Assembly: GCF_003002875.1 (NCBI RefSeq)
Contig: NZ_PVTH01000005.1
Location: 186,001-250,000 of the forward strand
Length of the DNA stretch: 64,000 bases
Source of the DNA: Arcticibacter pallidicorallinus
GTDB taxonomy: Bacteria > Bacteroidota > Bacteroidia > Sphingobacteriales > Sphingobacteriaceae
Direction of reading: 5' to 3'
Below, one piece after another: positions 19,025-28,800 of the stretch. The position numbers and the translations under genes are program-made. Every line of letters starts with the position of its first letter. Within the stretch, counting starts at the first letter, position 1. The notes under the pieces were generated by a model. The model worked only from the letters and a program-made list of their open reading frames with translations. It ran no database searches and was not told the DNA's origin.

Positions 19025-20320
19025 ATGGCAACAGTCAGTATTATGGTGTATGATCATCATAAAAAAGCAGATGGAACGTACAATGTCAAGATCCGGATCT
19101 ATCACAAAAAAGTAAAAAAACTTATCGACACCACCTTTTTCGTCACTCAGAAACAACTGGATTCGAAGCTGAAGGTCAAAGACAAGTTCTTATTGAAGTC
19201 GCTGGAGGCCAATCTGGACAATTACAGAAAGTGGATCAGCGAGCTTGGGGATAAGCTTAATTTCTTCTCCGCTGAGGAGCTGAGAAATTATTTACGCGAT
19301 AAAGAGCAGGACGTCGATTTCATTAAATTCTGCGCGCAACATATCGAGCAGCTTAAAAGCGAAGGCAGAACAGCGACTGCTAATAATCATCGGACAGTTC
19401 GCAATAATTTGAATGATTATTTTGGACGGGATCATGCTTCTATTAATGAGATAAGTTCCAATATGCTCTTCTCCTTTGAAAAGTTCTTGAAGAGGCCACG
19501 GACCATGTACCGAGTAGATAACTGTGGCAAATTAATCGAAATTGAAGGCGAAGGTGCCAGTGCCAGTAGTATTCACAACTACATGAGAGATCTCCGAACC
19601 CTTTTTAATGCCGCTTGTACTGCTTACAACAACGAGGATCTGGGTATCTATAAAATAAAGCACTATCCCTTCAAAAAATACAAAATAGGCTCTCCTCCCC
19701 TAACCAGGAAAAGGAATATTTGCATAGAAGAGGTTAAACAGATCCGAGATTGTGTAGTGGAACCAAATAGCAGAGCCGAACTAGCCAGAGACCTGTTTAT
19801 GCTAAGTTTTTATTTATGCGGAATGAATGCTGTAGATCTTTATCAAATCGATAAAGACAGCGTGAAAAATGCAAGATTGGAGTATAGCCGATCAAAAACG
19901 CGTCTCGTCAGAAAGGATAACGCGTTTATTAGTATTAAAGTTGTTCCCGAAGCCAAAGTGCTATTAGATAAATATGCAGGCACACTTCAGTACCGGTATA
20001 ATACAATCCAAAACTTAAACAGGGCAATTGGTAAAGGAATGCTTCAAATCAGAGAAATTACCGGGATTAACTTCATTACATTCTATTGGGCAAGGCATAC
20101 TTTTGCTAATCTCGCCAGGAATAAATGCCGGATGAGTAAAGATGATGTAGCACTTGCGCTTAATCATATAGATGAAGGACACCGCACCACGGACATTTAT
20201 ATAGAAAAGGATTGGAGTATTATTGACGAAGTACAAGAAAAGGTTGTTGCTTTACTTGAACCGGAAATAGGAAACGAAATAGTGGTTATCGATCGTAGTG
20301 TCGTTATGAGGGTTGTTTAG
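19025..20320 (+). CDS. tyrosine recombinase / integrase of the tRNA-Lys island
   Basis: The 431-residue protein has the Bacteroidota integrase layout: an N-terminal arm-binding domain (VSIMVYDHHKKADGTYNVKI), a SAM-like core-binding domain, and a C-terminal catalytic domain. Catalytic motifs are HxxR-like FYWARHTFANLARNK and the Tyr nucleophile in TTDIYIEKDWS. The usual first catalytic Arg region is altered (MLSFYLCGMNAVDLYQI), as seen in many Bacteroidetes elements. It starts 145 bp after attL and reads away from tRNA-Lys, so it is the likely enzyme for excision and insertion of the island. Confidence 0.9.
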   Translation: MATVSIMVYDHHKKADGTYNVKIRIYHKKVKKLIDTTFFVTQKQLDSKLKVKDKFLLKSLEANLDNYRKWISELGDKLNFFSAEELRNYLRDKEQDVDFIKFCAQHIEQLKSEGRTATANNHRTVRNNLNDYFGRDHASINEISSNMLFSFEKFLKRPRTMYRVDNCGKLIEIEGEGASASSIHNYMRDLRTLFNAACTAYNNEDLGIYKIKHYPFKKYKIGSPPLTRKRNICIEEVKQIRDCVVEPNSRAELARDLFMLSFYLCGMNAVDLYQIDKDSVKNARLEYSRSKTRLVRKDNAFISIKVVPEAKVLLDKYAGTLQYRYNTIQNLNRAIGKGMLQIREITGINFITFYWARHTFANLARNKCRMSKDDVALALNHIDEGHRTTDIYIEKDWSIIDEVQEKVVALLEPEIGNEIVVIDRSVVMRVV

Positions 20321-20970
20321 AATCGTGAGTGCTACTATTTCGGGATTGAAAATGACATTTTCTTTCTTATAATGCAATATAAAAGAAAGGTTTATTGTCA
20401 TCGAAAAACCGACTTAGCTTTAGGTAGAGCGACCGGGTTTACACTTTGTAAAAACTGAGTTAGTATATCGTTCGTCGACTAGGATTAACAAGGAACATCA
20501 AGAAGTTGATTTGTTATTATAGGTTTCAAATCAACTCTATGTCATGAGAAATTGGCAAAATCCTCTTGCCGTTAACTTCGGAAAAAGAATTCCGGAAATA
20601 GAACGTCGTAAAATCGGGAAAATGTTTTTTGACCTTGCTAAGAAAAATCCGTAAATTGTTCTCTGTAAGCTTGAAAGCGTGATTTTTCGACATGCAACAG
20701 GAGCAGTCCAAAGGACTCATAATCTTTTGTTCCGTGCATAGATCCAGCCGGGGAATACATTAGGGCAATAAGTGAACCACTGAGCGCAGTATACCTACTT
20801 TCGTTCTTCTGTCTAAGCCTGCATTGCTAAAATAAATTTGAAACCCTGAATCATAACATCTTTCATCATCCACAATCGCTCCAAAAGTAAGACCTCGCAG
20901 GTTTGAAAAGTAAAACAATCGTTATTATTGGTTATCCTTGATTATTTTTGGACTAACTTAGAATCCTTTT
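20321..20970. other. island spacer after the integrase
   Basis: 650 bases without a convincing gene. It holds the 128-bp end module at 20602-20729. The remainder is AT-rich with no RNA gene or IS. A 64-codon minus-strand frame across the module has a look-alike in the inverted module at 35.5 kb and is taken as a by-product of the shared DNA, not a gene. Confidence 0.5.
20602..20729 (+). repeat. island end module with tRNA-Met core remnant
   Basis: This 128-bp segment matches the inverted segment 35521-35648 without gaps at about 84 percent identity (20 mismatches counted by eye). It ends with TCCAAAGGACTCATAATC, the anticodon arm of a tRNA-Met, then diverges after CTTTTG. It looks like the terminal arm plus part of the core of an element that targets tRNA-Met. 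Confidence 0.6.
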
Positions 20971-21273
20971 ATGTATAATCTTTTTATTTCTGGCAGTGAT
21001 GAGGATTTTGAAGGTACCCCTTTCGAGATTGATCAATCGCGTGCATTTGAACATACCAACGGCGAGCTCAAATCGTCATACGAAGCCCTTACAGCTAATC
21101 AAGTCAATGAACTAAAAAAACACCCGTGTATATTCGCATACGAAACAGGAAGCGAAAAACCCCCGAAATATGGCATGCTAAAAGGAGTTAAGAAGAGGCA
21201 AAAAATGTTATTGATCGAATACGAGATAATAAGTCTGACACGTTTTTTGACCGTTTATTGCAAACATAATTAG
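20971..21273 (+). CDS. short hypothetical protein, possibly truncated (100 aa)
   Basis: The product begins MYNLFISGSDEDFEGTPFEI and has a compact N-terminal module ending in KKRQKMLLIEYEII. It then stops soon after (LTRFLTVYCKHN). The sequence reads like the N-terminal domain of a longer island protein that has lost its C-terminal part; I do not recognise its name. It lies alone between the integrase region and the Gabija-like pair, which is on the other strand. Its function is unknown. Confidence 0.5.
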   Translation: MYNLFISGSDEDFEGTPFEIDQSRAFEHTNGELKSSYEALTANQVNELKKHPCIFAYETGSEKPPKYGMLKGVKKRQKMLLIEYEIISLTRFLTVYCKHN

Positions 21274-21398
21274 TAACGCATGGAGTGGCAGACGTCGATT
21301 AATACATAACTGACACAGTTTACGTTACACTCCCCATAACATTAAAAACCAAGTTATGTAAACGTCTCTTTTGGGATATAAAAACTTCTCATTCAGCT

Positions 21399-23171
21399 CT
21401 AATTCTGTAATCGCACAACGTTTATGCCTTGTTTATAAAGGGCAGAAATAAGCTTATCCTTCAATTCAGGCACTCCAATAATTAAATTGGCCTTAGCTCT
21501 GCTGAAGCCTACATAATAAACACGTCCTTCATCGCTAGGAGCCTCCAATTTTGCTTTGGCATCAAGGATGTAGCGTTCAATATCACCCGAAGACTGCATG
21601 CAAACTAGCACATGATTAAACTCCGTGCCTTTAGCACTATGAATAGTCCTAATCTTTTCATCGGACTGCGTATCTACTTTTACAAAAGGGAGCATTTCAT
21701 CGACACTGCAACCCCTGTAAAATGTTTGAGCGCCTCCAGCTGCAAACCGAGCGTGAGATTTGAACTGAAATTTTTTCTCTAAATGGTCATTTATTAGTAA
21801 ATAGAAATCGTGAACAGTCAGTCTTTTAGATGCCTCTTTTTTAAGTTCCTCCAATATCCAGATGCTTGCTTTCTGAATGGCGAATTTACTAGCATTGGGA
21901 TTAAGAGCCTTCAACTGTTGACTTACTACTTTCACAGCCTGTTTATTGTTTTTTCGCTCGAGCCAACGATAACCTGTCAATAGAAGGTGGATGTATCTGG
22001 CCCTTTTAGAATTAGAATCTTCCGCAAACATCTTTTTCACCTGATGCTCTCCTTCTACTGCAACAGCGGTCCTGATGCTTTCGACATCACGGTGTTCAGG
22101 AGCTAGAGCTATGGCGTCTGGGCTAATGTTGTCCAGTACCCAACGATAAGACTGGCTGTGAGAACCTACCAACAAAGTGATGGGGTTGCCAGCAGGGGTA
22201 TCTTCATACCCGCGCTGTTGGATATCGATTCTTAAGGTATTAAGGTAGTCAATGATGGATTGGCTCGACCTGAAATTTTGTTCAAGCTTGTAGGAGCCCA
22301 TTCCTATCAATTGAAGGTTTTCAAAGTCTGTTCGGACAGCGCCAGCAAACTTGTAAATTGACTGCGCAAGATCGCCGATGATACCAATTGTCATATCTCC
22401 ATCTGCAATCTTCCGCACAATGCTTGTTTGTAATACAGTCGTATCTTGAAATTCGTCAATAAATATGTACGGAAACCGGTTCCGTATGAAATCAAGAACA
22501 CGGGGAGACTTTCTGATTATATAATTTGCGAAATACAAAACGTCTTCATGGTGCATCACGCCATCTGACCAATATTTTTTCTTATAAATCCATAATTCTC
22601 TGTTAGAACTGGGTACTGCAACATTAACATGTTTCTTGCTATACAACACAATATTGCCTTCATTATCAAACTTGTAATCGAGGCCTCCTAAGTATTTAAC
22701 TAGGTTGGCTTTGCTATCCCTACCGTTTAAATATCCATAATAATTTTGCCTTTTGCCGCTTCTTTGCTCGATGGTTGACAGCCAACGACGGATTCGGTCT
22801 GCATGTGGAATGTGTTCCTCATGCCCTTGCATTTCAGCGACGTTGAATAGGTCATCGCCATCGTCGTCAGTTTTAATTAGATGGGCAAAGGGTTTTATCA
22901 CATTGTTATAAAGAAAGCTGTGAATGGTGCATACCTCGATTTGCGACTTGTCGCAATCCATTCGGCTTAATAACTGTTCAGCTGCAATGTTGGTATACGT
23001 TATGCAGGCAATACGTCGGGTTACGCCTAATTTCTTCGAATCTTTAAGTACATTTTTAACATGCTTGATTAGCCAAGTAGTTTTCCCGGCACCAGGTCCG
23101 GCAAACGCTCTGAACCGAGTCTCAATAGAAGGTAACTGATCAATAGTAGGTAATTGGTTGATGTCTATCAT
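21399..23171 (-). CDS. UvrD/Rep-type helicase, Gabija GajB-like
   Basis: A superfamily 1 helicase of 590 residues with a full motif set: motif I AGPGAGKTTWL, motif II YIFIDEFQDTT, motif III GDLAQSIYKFAGA, motif IV EQNFRSSQSI, motif V RTIHSAKGTEF and motif VI YYVGFSRAKANL. The longer frame up to 23315 overlaps the nuclease gene, so ATG 23171, one base after that gene's stop, is used. A UvrD-like helicase directly behind an OLD-type nuclease is the Gabija arrangement, in which GajB senses DNA ends or nucleotides and activates GajA. Confidence 0.8.
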   Translation of the reverse strand: MIDINQLPTIDQLPSIETRFRAFAGPGAGKTTWLIKHVKNVLKDSKKLGVTRRIACITYTNIAAEQLLSRMDCDKSQIEVCTIHSFLYNNVIKPFAHLIKTDDDGDDLFNVAEMQGHEEHIPHADRIRRWLSTIEQRSGKRQNYYGYLNGRDSKANLVKYLGGLDYKFDNEGNIVLYSKKHVNVAVPSSNRELWIYKKKYWSDGVMHHEDVLYFANYIIRKSPRVLDFIRNRFPYIFIDEFQDTTVLQTSIVRKIADGDMTIGIIGDLAQSIYKFAGAVRTDFENLQLIGMGSYKLEQNFRSSQSIIDYLNTLRIDIQQRGYEDTPAGNPITLLVGSHSQSYRWVLDNISPDAIALAPEHRDVESIRTAVAVEGEHQVKKMFAEDSNSKRARYIHLLLTGYRWLERKNNKQAVKVVSQQLKALNPNASKFAIQKASIWILEELKKEASKRLTVHDFYLLINDHLEKKFQFKSHARFAAGGAQTFYRGCSVDEMLPFVKVDTQSDEKIRTIHSAKGTEFNHVLVCMQSSGDIERYILDAKAKLEAPSDEGRVYYVGFSRAKANLIIGVPELKDKLISALYKQGINVVRLQN

Positions 23172-23172
23172 T

Positions 23173-25302
23173 TTATTGGGTAATGAAAGTGATAGATTCG
23201 GCGATATAGGGTGGTACTTTGAAATCAACTCTCGTATCTCCCTGGGCCAATAGATTTCTCCGTAATTGTTGTTCCAGCAAAAAGGCGTGTTCCCCTTTTG
23301 AAGCTTCAATCGCACGATGATAACAAGCCGCCAGAAGAGCTTTCTTCTTGGGTTCGCTTTCCCATTTGCTCAAGGCCAGCCAGTCTATTATATCTTGATG
23401 CTGACACATGCTTGATAGCTCTTCAAACTCCTTAGCATCTTTTATTGCCTGCATAAGTTGACTGATAGCCGCCTTTTTATTTTTGCCTCTAGTAGGAAAG
23501 CTATCGGTTAATAATAACCCACAATCGGGGTTGTGATGAGCGAGTTCATATTCCAAGGTTTTTCCAATACCTTGTGAAGGCGTCGAAATCCTCATATTTG
23601 GATAGTTTGCGGCAAAGGCTAACAATGCCTGAGCGTGAGAGGCCATCGGTGAATAATGATATTTATCCGGTTCAGTGTCTAACTGGAATGGATAGCATGA
23701 TTTCCAATGGCGACGGTGATCTTCCTCCTCCTCGTCATTTTCACGTTCTCTATGAGATGGATCAGCGTCAGTGATACATACAACCTTCCGGCGTAGGCAA
23801 TAATTATCTGGTGCATCCTGGAACGCAAACAGCTTTAAAAAATGTTTAAATGAGGTACCATCAACACTCACTATTGCGGTGTGTGCATTAATAAGTAGTT
23901 CCTCAGCTTTTAGATAAGCCGCAAAGCATGGCAACAACAATTGCTCTGCCAATCCTTCAACAAAAACTACCCGGTCTGCGAAAAGCATATTTGATTTGGT
24001 AGCGTCTAGGAAACGACGCACATATGCTTTGGAATCCTTATCCTCATTGGAATCTGAAAAAACACGACCAGGATAACTTACTCTTTGATATCCTTCAAAA
24101 TCTTCATAAAGGCAAACTATAGAATCTAAGTCTACCGCTGCAGTAATTTGTGTCGAATGTGTTGTTATAAAAGCCTGTCTTGCCTGTTTTTGTGTATGGA
24201 TGTTCTCATCTAAAAACTTGAGAAACTTGTATTGCATAGAGGGGTGCAAGTGGGCTTCTGGTTCTTCAATAGCAAGAATCGGAAAGATCTTTGCATTATC
24301 GCCCATGAAGCTGCTTCGCTCCATTTGCATTCGGGCCATAATCAAAGAGATAAACAACAGGTTATTATAGCCCAACCCATTGTTTTTTATCGGCAATTTA
24401 AATCCTAATTTTTCAACGATTAGGCGAAGTGCAAATAGCAGTTGCTGCTCGGAAATATTTGCATCGAAATTCGGATTACCGCCTTTATCAGCACCTGTTG
24501 CCTTTGCATAAGATAAAATTCCATTTTTTGAAATCCGACTTATTAAAAGCCCCAAAAGTTCGCGGGCTTTAGTTGTAAATTCTTGCTCTCTATCCCGCAA
24601 AGATTGCTTGTTCTCAGCAGTTAACATTTCAAAATCCTTACCTTCGGTAAGGTCGTAGTCTAAAAAGTAGTTAAGTACATCCCTGAGTAAAGTGTTGTTA
24701 CCATAAAACATTTGACGCTCTGCATCACGGATTGCATCAAGAAACTGGAAGTCGAAGCGTTCCATGTTATCACTCCCTGCCTTTTCTTCATTTTGCGGAT
24801 CACCCCCGAATACAGCTGCGATATATTTTCTTAAAAACTTTTTATCGATTAGGTTGAAGCACAGCTCAGTCTCATATGTGCCATCCTCTTTTATAAAGGA
24901 ACTAATTTCCTTAAAATACTCACTATGGTGTTTAAATGGAAGATAAAACTGGTAGGTCAACCTTGCCTCATATGGCTGTTGCTCGTTCACCAACCAGTTG
25001 TACACGACGTTTTTATCTTCAGGATCTTCGCCCACGTTATTGGCACCAGCAGCTGCAACCGTTTCTTTGATTGTAACGCTTATCTCTATTTTTGGTGGCT
25101 GGGAGAAGTCTGTAATTGAGGCATTGAAATCGTCAATGGACAACCGCTGTTGTGCTCTGTCAAAAACTATTTGCAATGCGCGAAGCAAATTTGTCTTCCC
25201 CGCATTATTGTGACCAATTACAATATTGATTCCAGGCTGAAAAAGTATAATATTTTCCTTGAAGCCTCGATAGTTTTTGATGTCTATTTGAGAGATGTAC
25301 AT
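23173..25302 (-). CDS. OLD-family ATPase/TOPRIM nuclease, Gabija GajA-like
   Basis: The 709-residue protein starts with an AAA/ABC-type ATPase: Walker A GHNNAGKTNLL (residues 30-40), Walker B LAIEEPEAHLHPS (343-355) and switch His THST (381-384). A TOPRIM nuclease domain follows, with VVFVEGLAEQ (Glu449) and CITDADPS (Asp512, Asp514). It is longer than the first described GajA (about 580 residues), with an acidic insert EEEED after the TOPRIM Asp. With the adjoining helicase it forms a Gabija-like antiphage pair. A stand-alone class 2 OLD enzyme is the alternative. Confidence 0.82.
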   Translation of the reverse strand: MYISQIDIKNYRGFKENIILFQPGINIVIGHNNAGKTNLLRALQIVFDRAQQRLSIDDFNASITDFSQPPKIEISVTIKETVAAAGANNVGEDPEDKNVVYNWLVNEQQPYEARLTYQFYLPFKHHSEYFKEISSFIKEDGTYETELCFNLIDKKFLRKYIAAVFGGDPQNEEKAGSDNMERFDFQFLDAIRDAERQMFYGNNTLLRDVLNYFLDYDLTEGKDFEMLTAENKQSLRDREQEFTTKARELLGLLISRISKNGILSYAKATGADKGGNPNFDANISEQQLLFALRLIVEKLGFKLPIKNNGLGYNNLLFISLIMARMQMERSSFMGDNAKIFPILAIEEPEAHLHPSMQYKFLKFLDENIHTQKQARQAFITTHSTQITAAVDLDSIVCLYEDFEGYQRVSYPGRVFSDSNEDKDSKAYVRRFLDATKSNMLFADRVVFVEGLAEQLLLPCFAAYLKAEELLINAHTAIVSVDGTSFKHFLKLFAFQDAPDNYCLRRKVVCITDADPSHRERENDEEEEDHRRHWKSCYPFQLDTEPDKYHYSPMASHAQALLAFAANYPNMRISTPSQGIGKTLEYELAHHNPDCGLLLTDSFPTRGKNKKAAISQLMQAIKDAKEFEELSSMCQHQDIIDWLALSKWESEPKKKALLAACYHRAIEASKGEHAFLLEQQLRRNLLAQGDTRVDFKVPPYIAESITFITQ

Positions 25303-25517
25303 AAGGTGAAGGCAAGTATGACGAATTTAAGCTTTTTATTGAAACTACACCCGCTTCGATTCAATTGCTAATGCTTATTTTTTGTCGTCAACAGAAAATA
25401 CAAGCACCACTCTTACTAGGCTTTCTCACCTTAACAATATATACCTAACTCATTTAGCTTTAAGTTTTAATCGATGAAGTTGTGTTTGAGTTTTGTCACC
25501 AATTAGGCACATGTCTC

Positions 25518-25691
25518 TTTTGGCTTTTGGTAGAAGCAAAAAAATTGAGCGCGGGCCTGACGAGGCAAGACTTTGCGGCGATGAAAATACTACCCGGAGC
25601 TAGCGGAGGTGTGGAGATTTTCTAGCTCAAACCCGGAGGGCTCGGCCTTGTCTGCCGCAGCGGTTTATCTTTGCGGATACAAAAGCCAAAA
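25518..25691. repeat. 174-bp segment closed by a 12-bp inverted repeat
   Basis: TTTTGGCTTTTG at 25518-25529 pairs exactly with CAAAAGCCAAAA at 25680-25691. Inside are GCAAA/TTTGC, GAGCTAG/CTAGCTC and GAAAAT/ATTTTC pairs and two copies of ACCCGGAG. The segment could fold as a structured RNA, or be a small mobile repeat; ACCCGGAGGGC-type sequence recurs near 30755. Confidence 0.4.
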
Positions 25692-25822
25692 TGGATGAAG
25701 AGAATAAATCAGTAATCGCTTCATTTACTCTAACCATACTTCTGCTGCCTCATATGCACATTCAGCAATTAGTAACAGTTAAACCTGCGGAAAACGTTAG
25801 ACAGCAGCCACCCTAAATCCGC

Positions 25823-25830
25823 TATCTTTA
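25823..25830 (+). promoter_or_regulatory. possible -7 element close to the nuclease-NACHT ATG
   Basis: TATCTTTA is one base from the TAnnTTTG consensus and ends 4 bases before the ATG. If it is the promoter, the message would be nearly leaderless. The -33 match is weak. Confidence 0.25.
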
Positions 25831-25834
25831 CGGG

Positions 25835-28800
25835 ATGAATGAAAGCGGACTTACCTGGTCTAAAGTTGATTGGCAGGACTTCCAAAAGATCAGTCTTTTT
25901 TTATACCATAAGCAAATGGGCGACCTTTCTGCGGAAGAATTCTTGCGGCAGGGGCATTTTCAATCAGGTATTGACTTGCTGTCTTTTCGCCAGGAAAGCG
26001 GCAAACACGTCTGCATTCAGTGTAAACACACTAACTTAACTTTTTCTAAACTAAAAAAAATAGTTCCCTTGTTTCTGTCAGGAGAATATGGGGAAACCTC
26101 CGAAAGCTTTATTATTACGACTAGTGCAGACCTTCAAAAGCCGGAAATCCAATCCTGGATTACAAGGCAAAAACGTGAGTTGCGGGAAAAATATGCAATT
26201 GCATTTGATATTTGGGACCGTTCACGTTTAGAAGATGCTCTCACTTCACATTACGGTCTTACAGAAAAATATTTCGGAATAGCAGAAGCGAAAGCACATT
26301 GCTTTCAGCCGGCTCTTAATCTGCCTGAACTTAAGCCTGTTCCAGGCTTCTTGACCCGTCATATTCAACCAGTCACCGAGACAGGTGATACAGAGGCCTG
26401 GCATTTCGCAGAAAAAGAAAGATCCGTTCTGACATTGACATCATTGATCACCGGACAATCAGCACAAAGGGAGATTTGCGTAATTGCAGAGGCCTATGAG
26501 GGAAAGAGCAGCCTGATGCGGCAAACCGCATGGGAGCTTAGCCAGCTTGATCTTGCCATTGTCCCGCTTCTTTTAGACCTGAAATTCTGTTCAGTAATAC
26601 CTATCGGACAACTGTTGAGTGATCATTTTGAAAGCTGGATGAGCGTGCCCGCAAAAGATCTCGTCATACTGATTGATGGACTTGACGAAGTGCCCGCCGC
26701 GCAGTTCAATACGGTAGTCGGTCATATCCGTGATTTCGCAAGAAATCACCCGGCTGTGCGTGTTGCGTTTTCCTGCCGCAAAATGTTTTATAATTATCAA
26801 AACCTTAATGCGGAGCTGCCCGGTTTCCAATTTTATGAGTTGCTTGAACTGCACATGCGACAAATCTTCGATTACCTGGAAGAGCAACTGGGCGACTTTA
26901 ATAAAGCAGCAGCGTTTTATTCTAAAATGAATGGCTTAGGAATAGCCAACTTATTGGGAACGCCGTTTTATTTACACCAACTGGTGAAATGGTTTAATGA
27001 CCCTACGCAAGAAATGCCCAATAACAGGATCGCTATTGCCACCCGGTTTGTAGATGAATCACTGAGTGTTTCGGCAACCCGAAAGTTACGTTCGGGCCTC
27101 AGCTTTGATAAACATAAAGTAAAATACCGCGACGCTTTACAAAAATTGGCCATACTTCTGCAAATCAAAGGGCTTAATGCCTGTCAAGATGAACTGCTTC
27201 AGGAAGTATTTCCCCAAGAGGATATAGACCTTCTAACCCACAGCTCTATCCTTAATATACGGAATGGCCAATGGTCATTCATTAATGCTCTTTTCCAGGA
27301 ACAACTGGCTGCCCTTGCCCTACTAAAAATAGAGGCCACAGAGGTTATTGAGTTAGTTACCCTCGGTGACAAAATCCGGAAGATAAGCCGGAAATGGATC
27401 CAAACGCTCGCAACCTATTTATCCTTGTTGCCGGAAAACCATGAAGATCGTCAACTAATGGTGGCGCTTATTGAGGCCGATAATATTGAACTTTTGGCGT
27501 TAAGCGAAGGCAGTAAATTTAGCCCCGAGTTCCGGCTTGAAGTCCTACAAAAAATAATAAGCCGGACACACCGGCATCAAGCAAGGTTGGTCGCAATCGA
27601 CGAATCGAACCTTGCTTCATTTGCTGATAATGATGATGCTGTTGTAGATGAACTATTAGCCGTCTTGCTACTTGACACTACCGTAATAGTAAAGATTGTA
27701 GCCTGTCGGACACTTCGTTACCTGTTATTATCCGCATCCCAGGCGGAGCGTTATGCAAACTTGGCTAAAAAAGTGTTAGTCGATATCGACGACCCTGATC
27801 TTGGCCGATTACTTCTAGAAGCAATTGCACATTATAAGTTGGGAGATGAGCAGTTTCTAAATCAATTGCTGAAAAATCCATTATTAGATGCATCACATGA
27901 GTTTCGGCAGGGGTTGTATCAATATCTGTCGGCTCATAATTTGGTTGATACCCATTATAACTGGATACTTTCAGGCTTCCAGGCCCTTTATGCTCATAAT
28001 AAGTCTATTTCCCACTTTGGCTCCGAAAGGAAATTACTCGATATCGTTCTAACGACACGTGAGAGTCAGCATATCCGACATTTGCTTAAACAAGTACAGT
28101 GTGAGCCATTCCAAAGTTTTTTCCGACATGATAAAGACGTCACAAAAGCGTTTTATAAATCGCTCGCAGGAGTCTGTGCAGAAATATATCATTCAGACCG
28201 AACCATTATTTTCCCTGTTGTTGCTTACCTGATCTTTACCGGACGTCATCATTATGACCGAGAACCTAATGAGATGGTTGAATTCCTGGAAATCACGCAA
28301 ACTCACTCTTTAGGACTACGTATCGCAATGCTGTCGGAAAAAACCGATCTGCAAAAGTATTCCTTCAGCGGTGCGCTTCGGCCGGTTTGTTTTCCGGACA
28401 TTCTTTATGCGATTGAAGAAAGAGTTCTGGATCGCGAAGGCTTCAACATTTGCTGTAATGGCTTTTTTTATAGTCAGCAGCGTGATGCTTATGAGCAACT
28501 CGAAAAGTTAGGTGAAACAGTTTTCGGATTTGTAAATGAACCCAATCCTACAAATATTAGGTATCGCAAAACGCAGGAACGGAAAAGAAAGAACGACTTA
28601 TTATATATGGGCTCAAGAGAGGCATTCCGAAATGGCATCATTCAACTTTTTCAGATTGCGGGTAGTGAAACTATCAATACACCAGAACTCTACGAACGTT
28701 TTGATGAGGATAATCCGCGGTTAAACGTAAATTCTGTTTTGCTAACTTCATTCATCAGAGAACAATCTTCCGAAAAGGAGGCATCTTTGTATGACTGTTT

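Larger units (their letters stand above)
25303..25834. other. divergent intergenic region with nested inverted repeats
   Basis: 532 bases between the leftward Gabija-like operon and the rightward nuclease-NACHT gene, so it should carry both promoters. The central part (25518-25691) is GC-richer than its surroundings and highly self-complementary; see the separate entry. I see no gene. Confidence 0.5.

Noticed and set aside
20409-20440. A possible eroded tRNA 5' half (GACTTAGCTTTAGGTAGAGCGACC)
   Set aside because: It resembles the tRNA-Lys D-arm region, but the match is short and gapped and could be chance.
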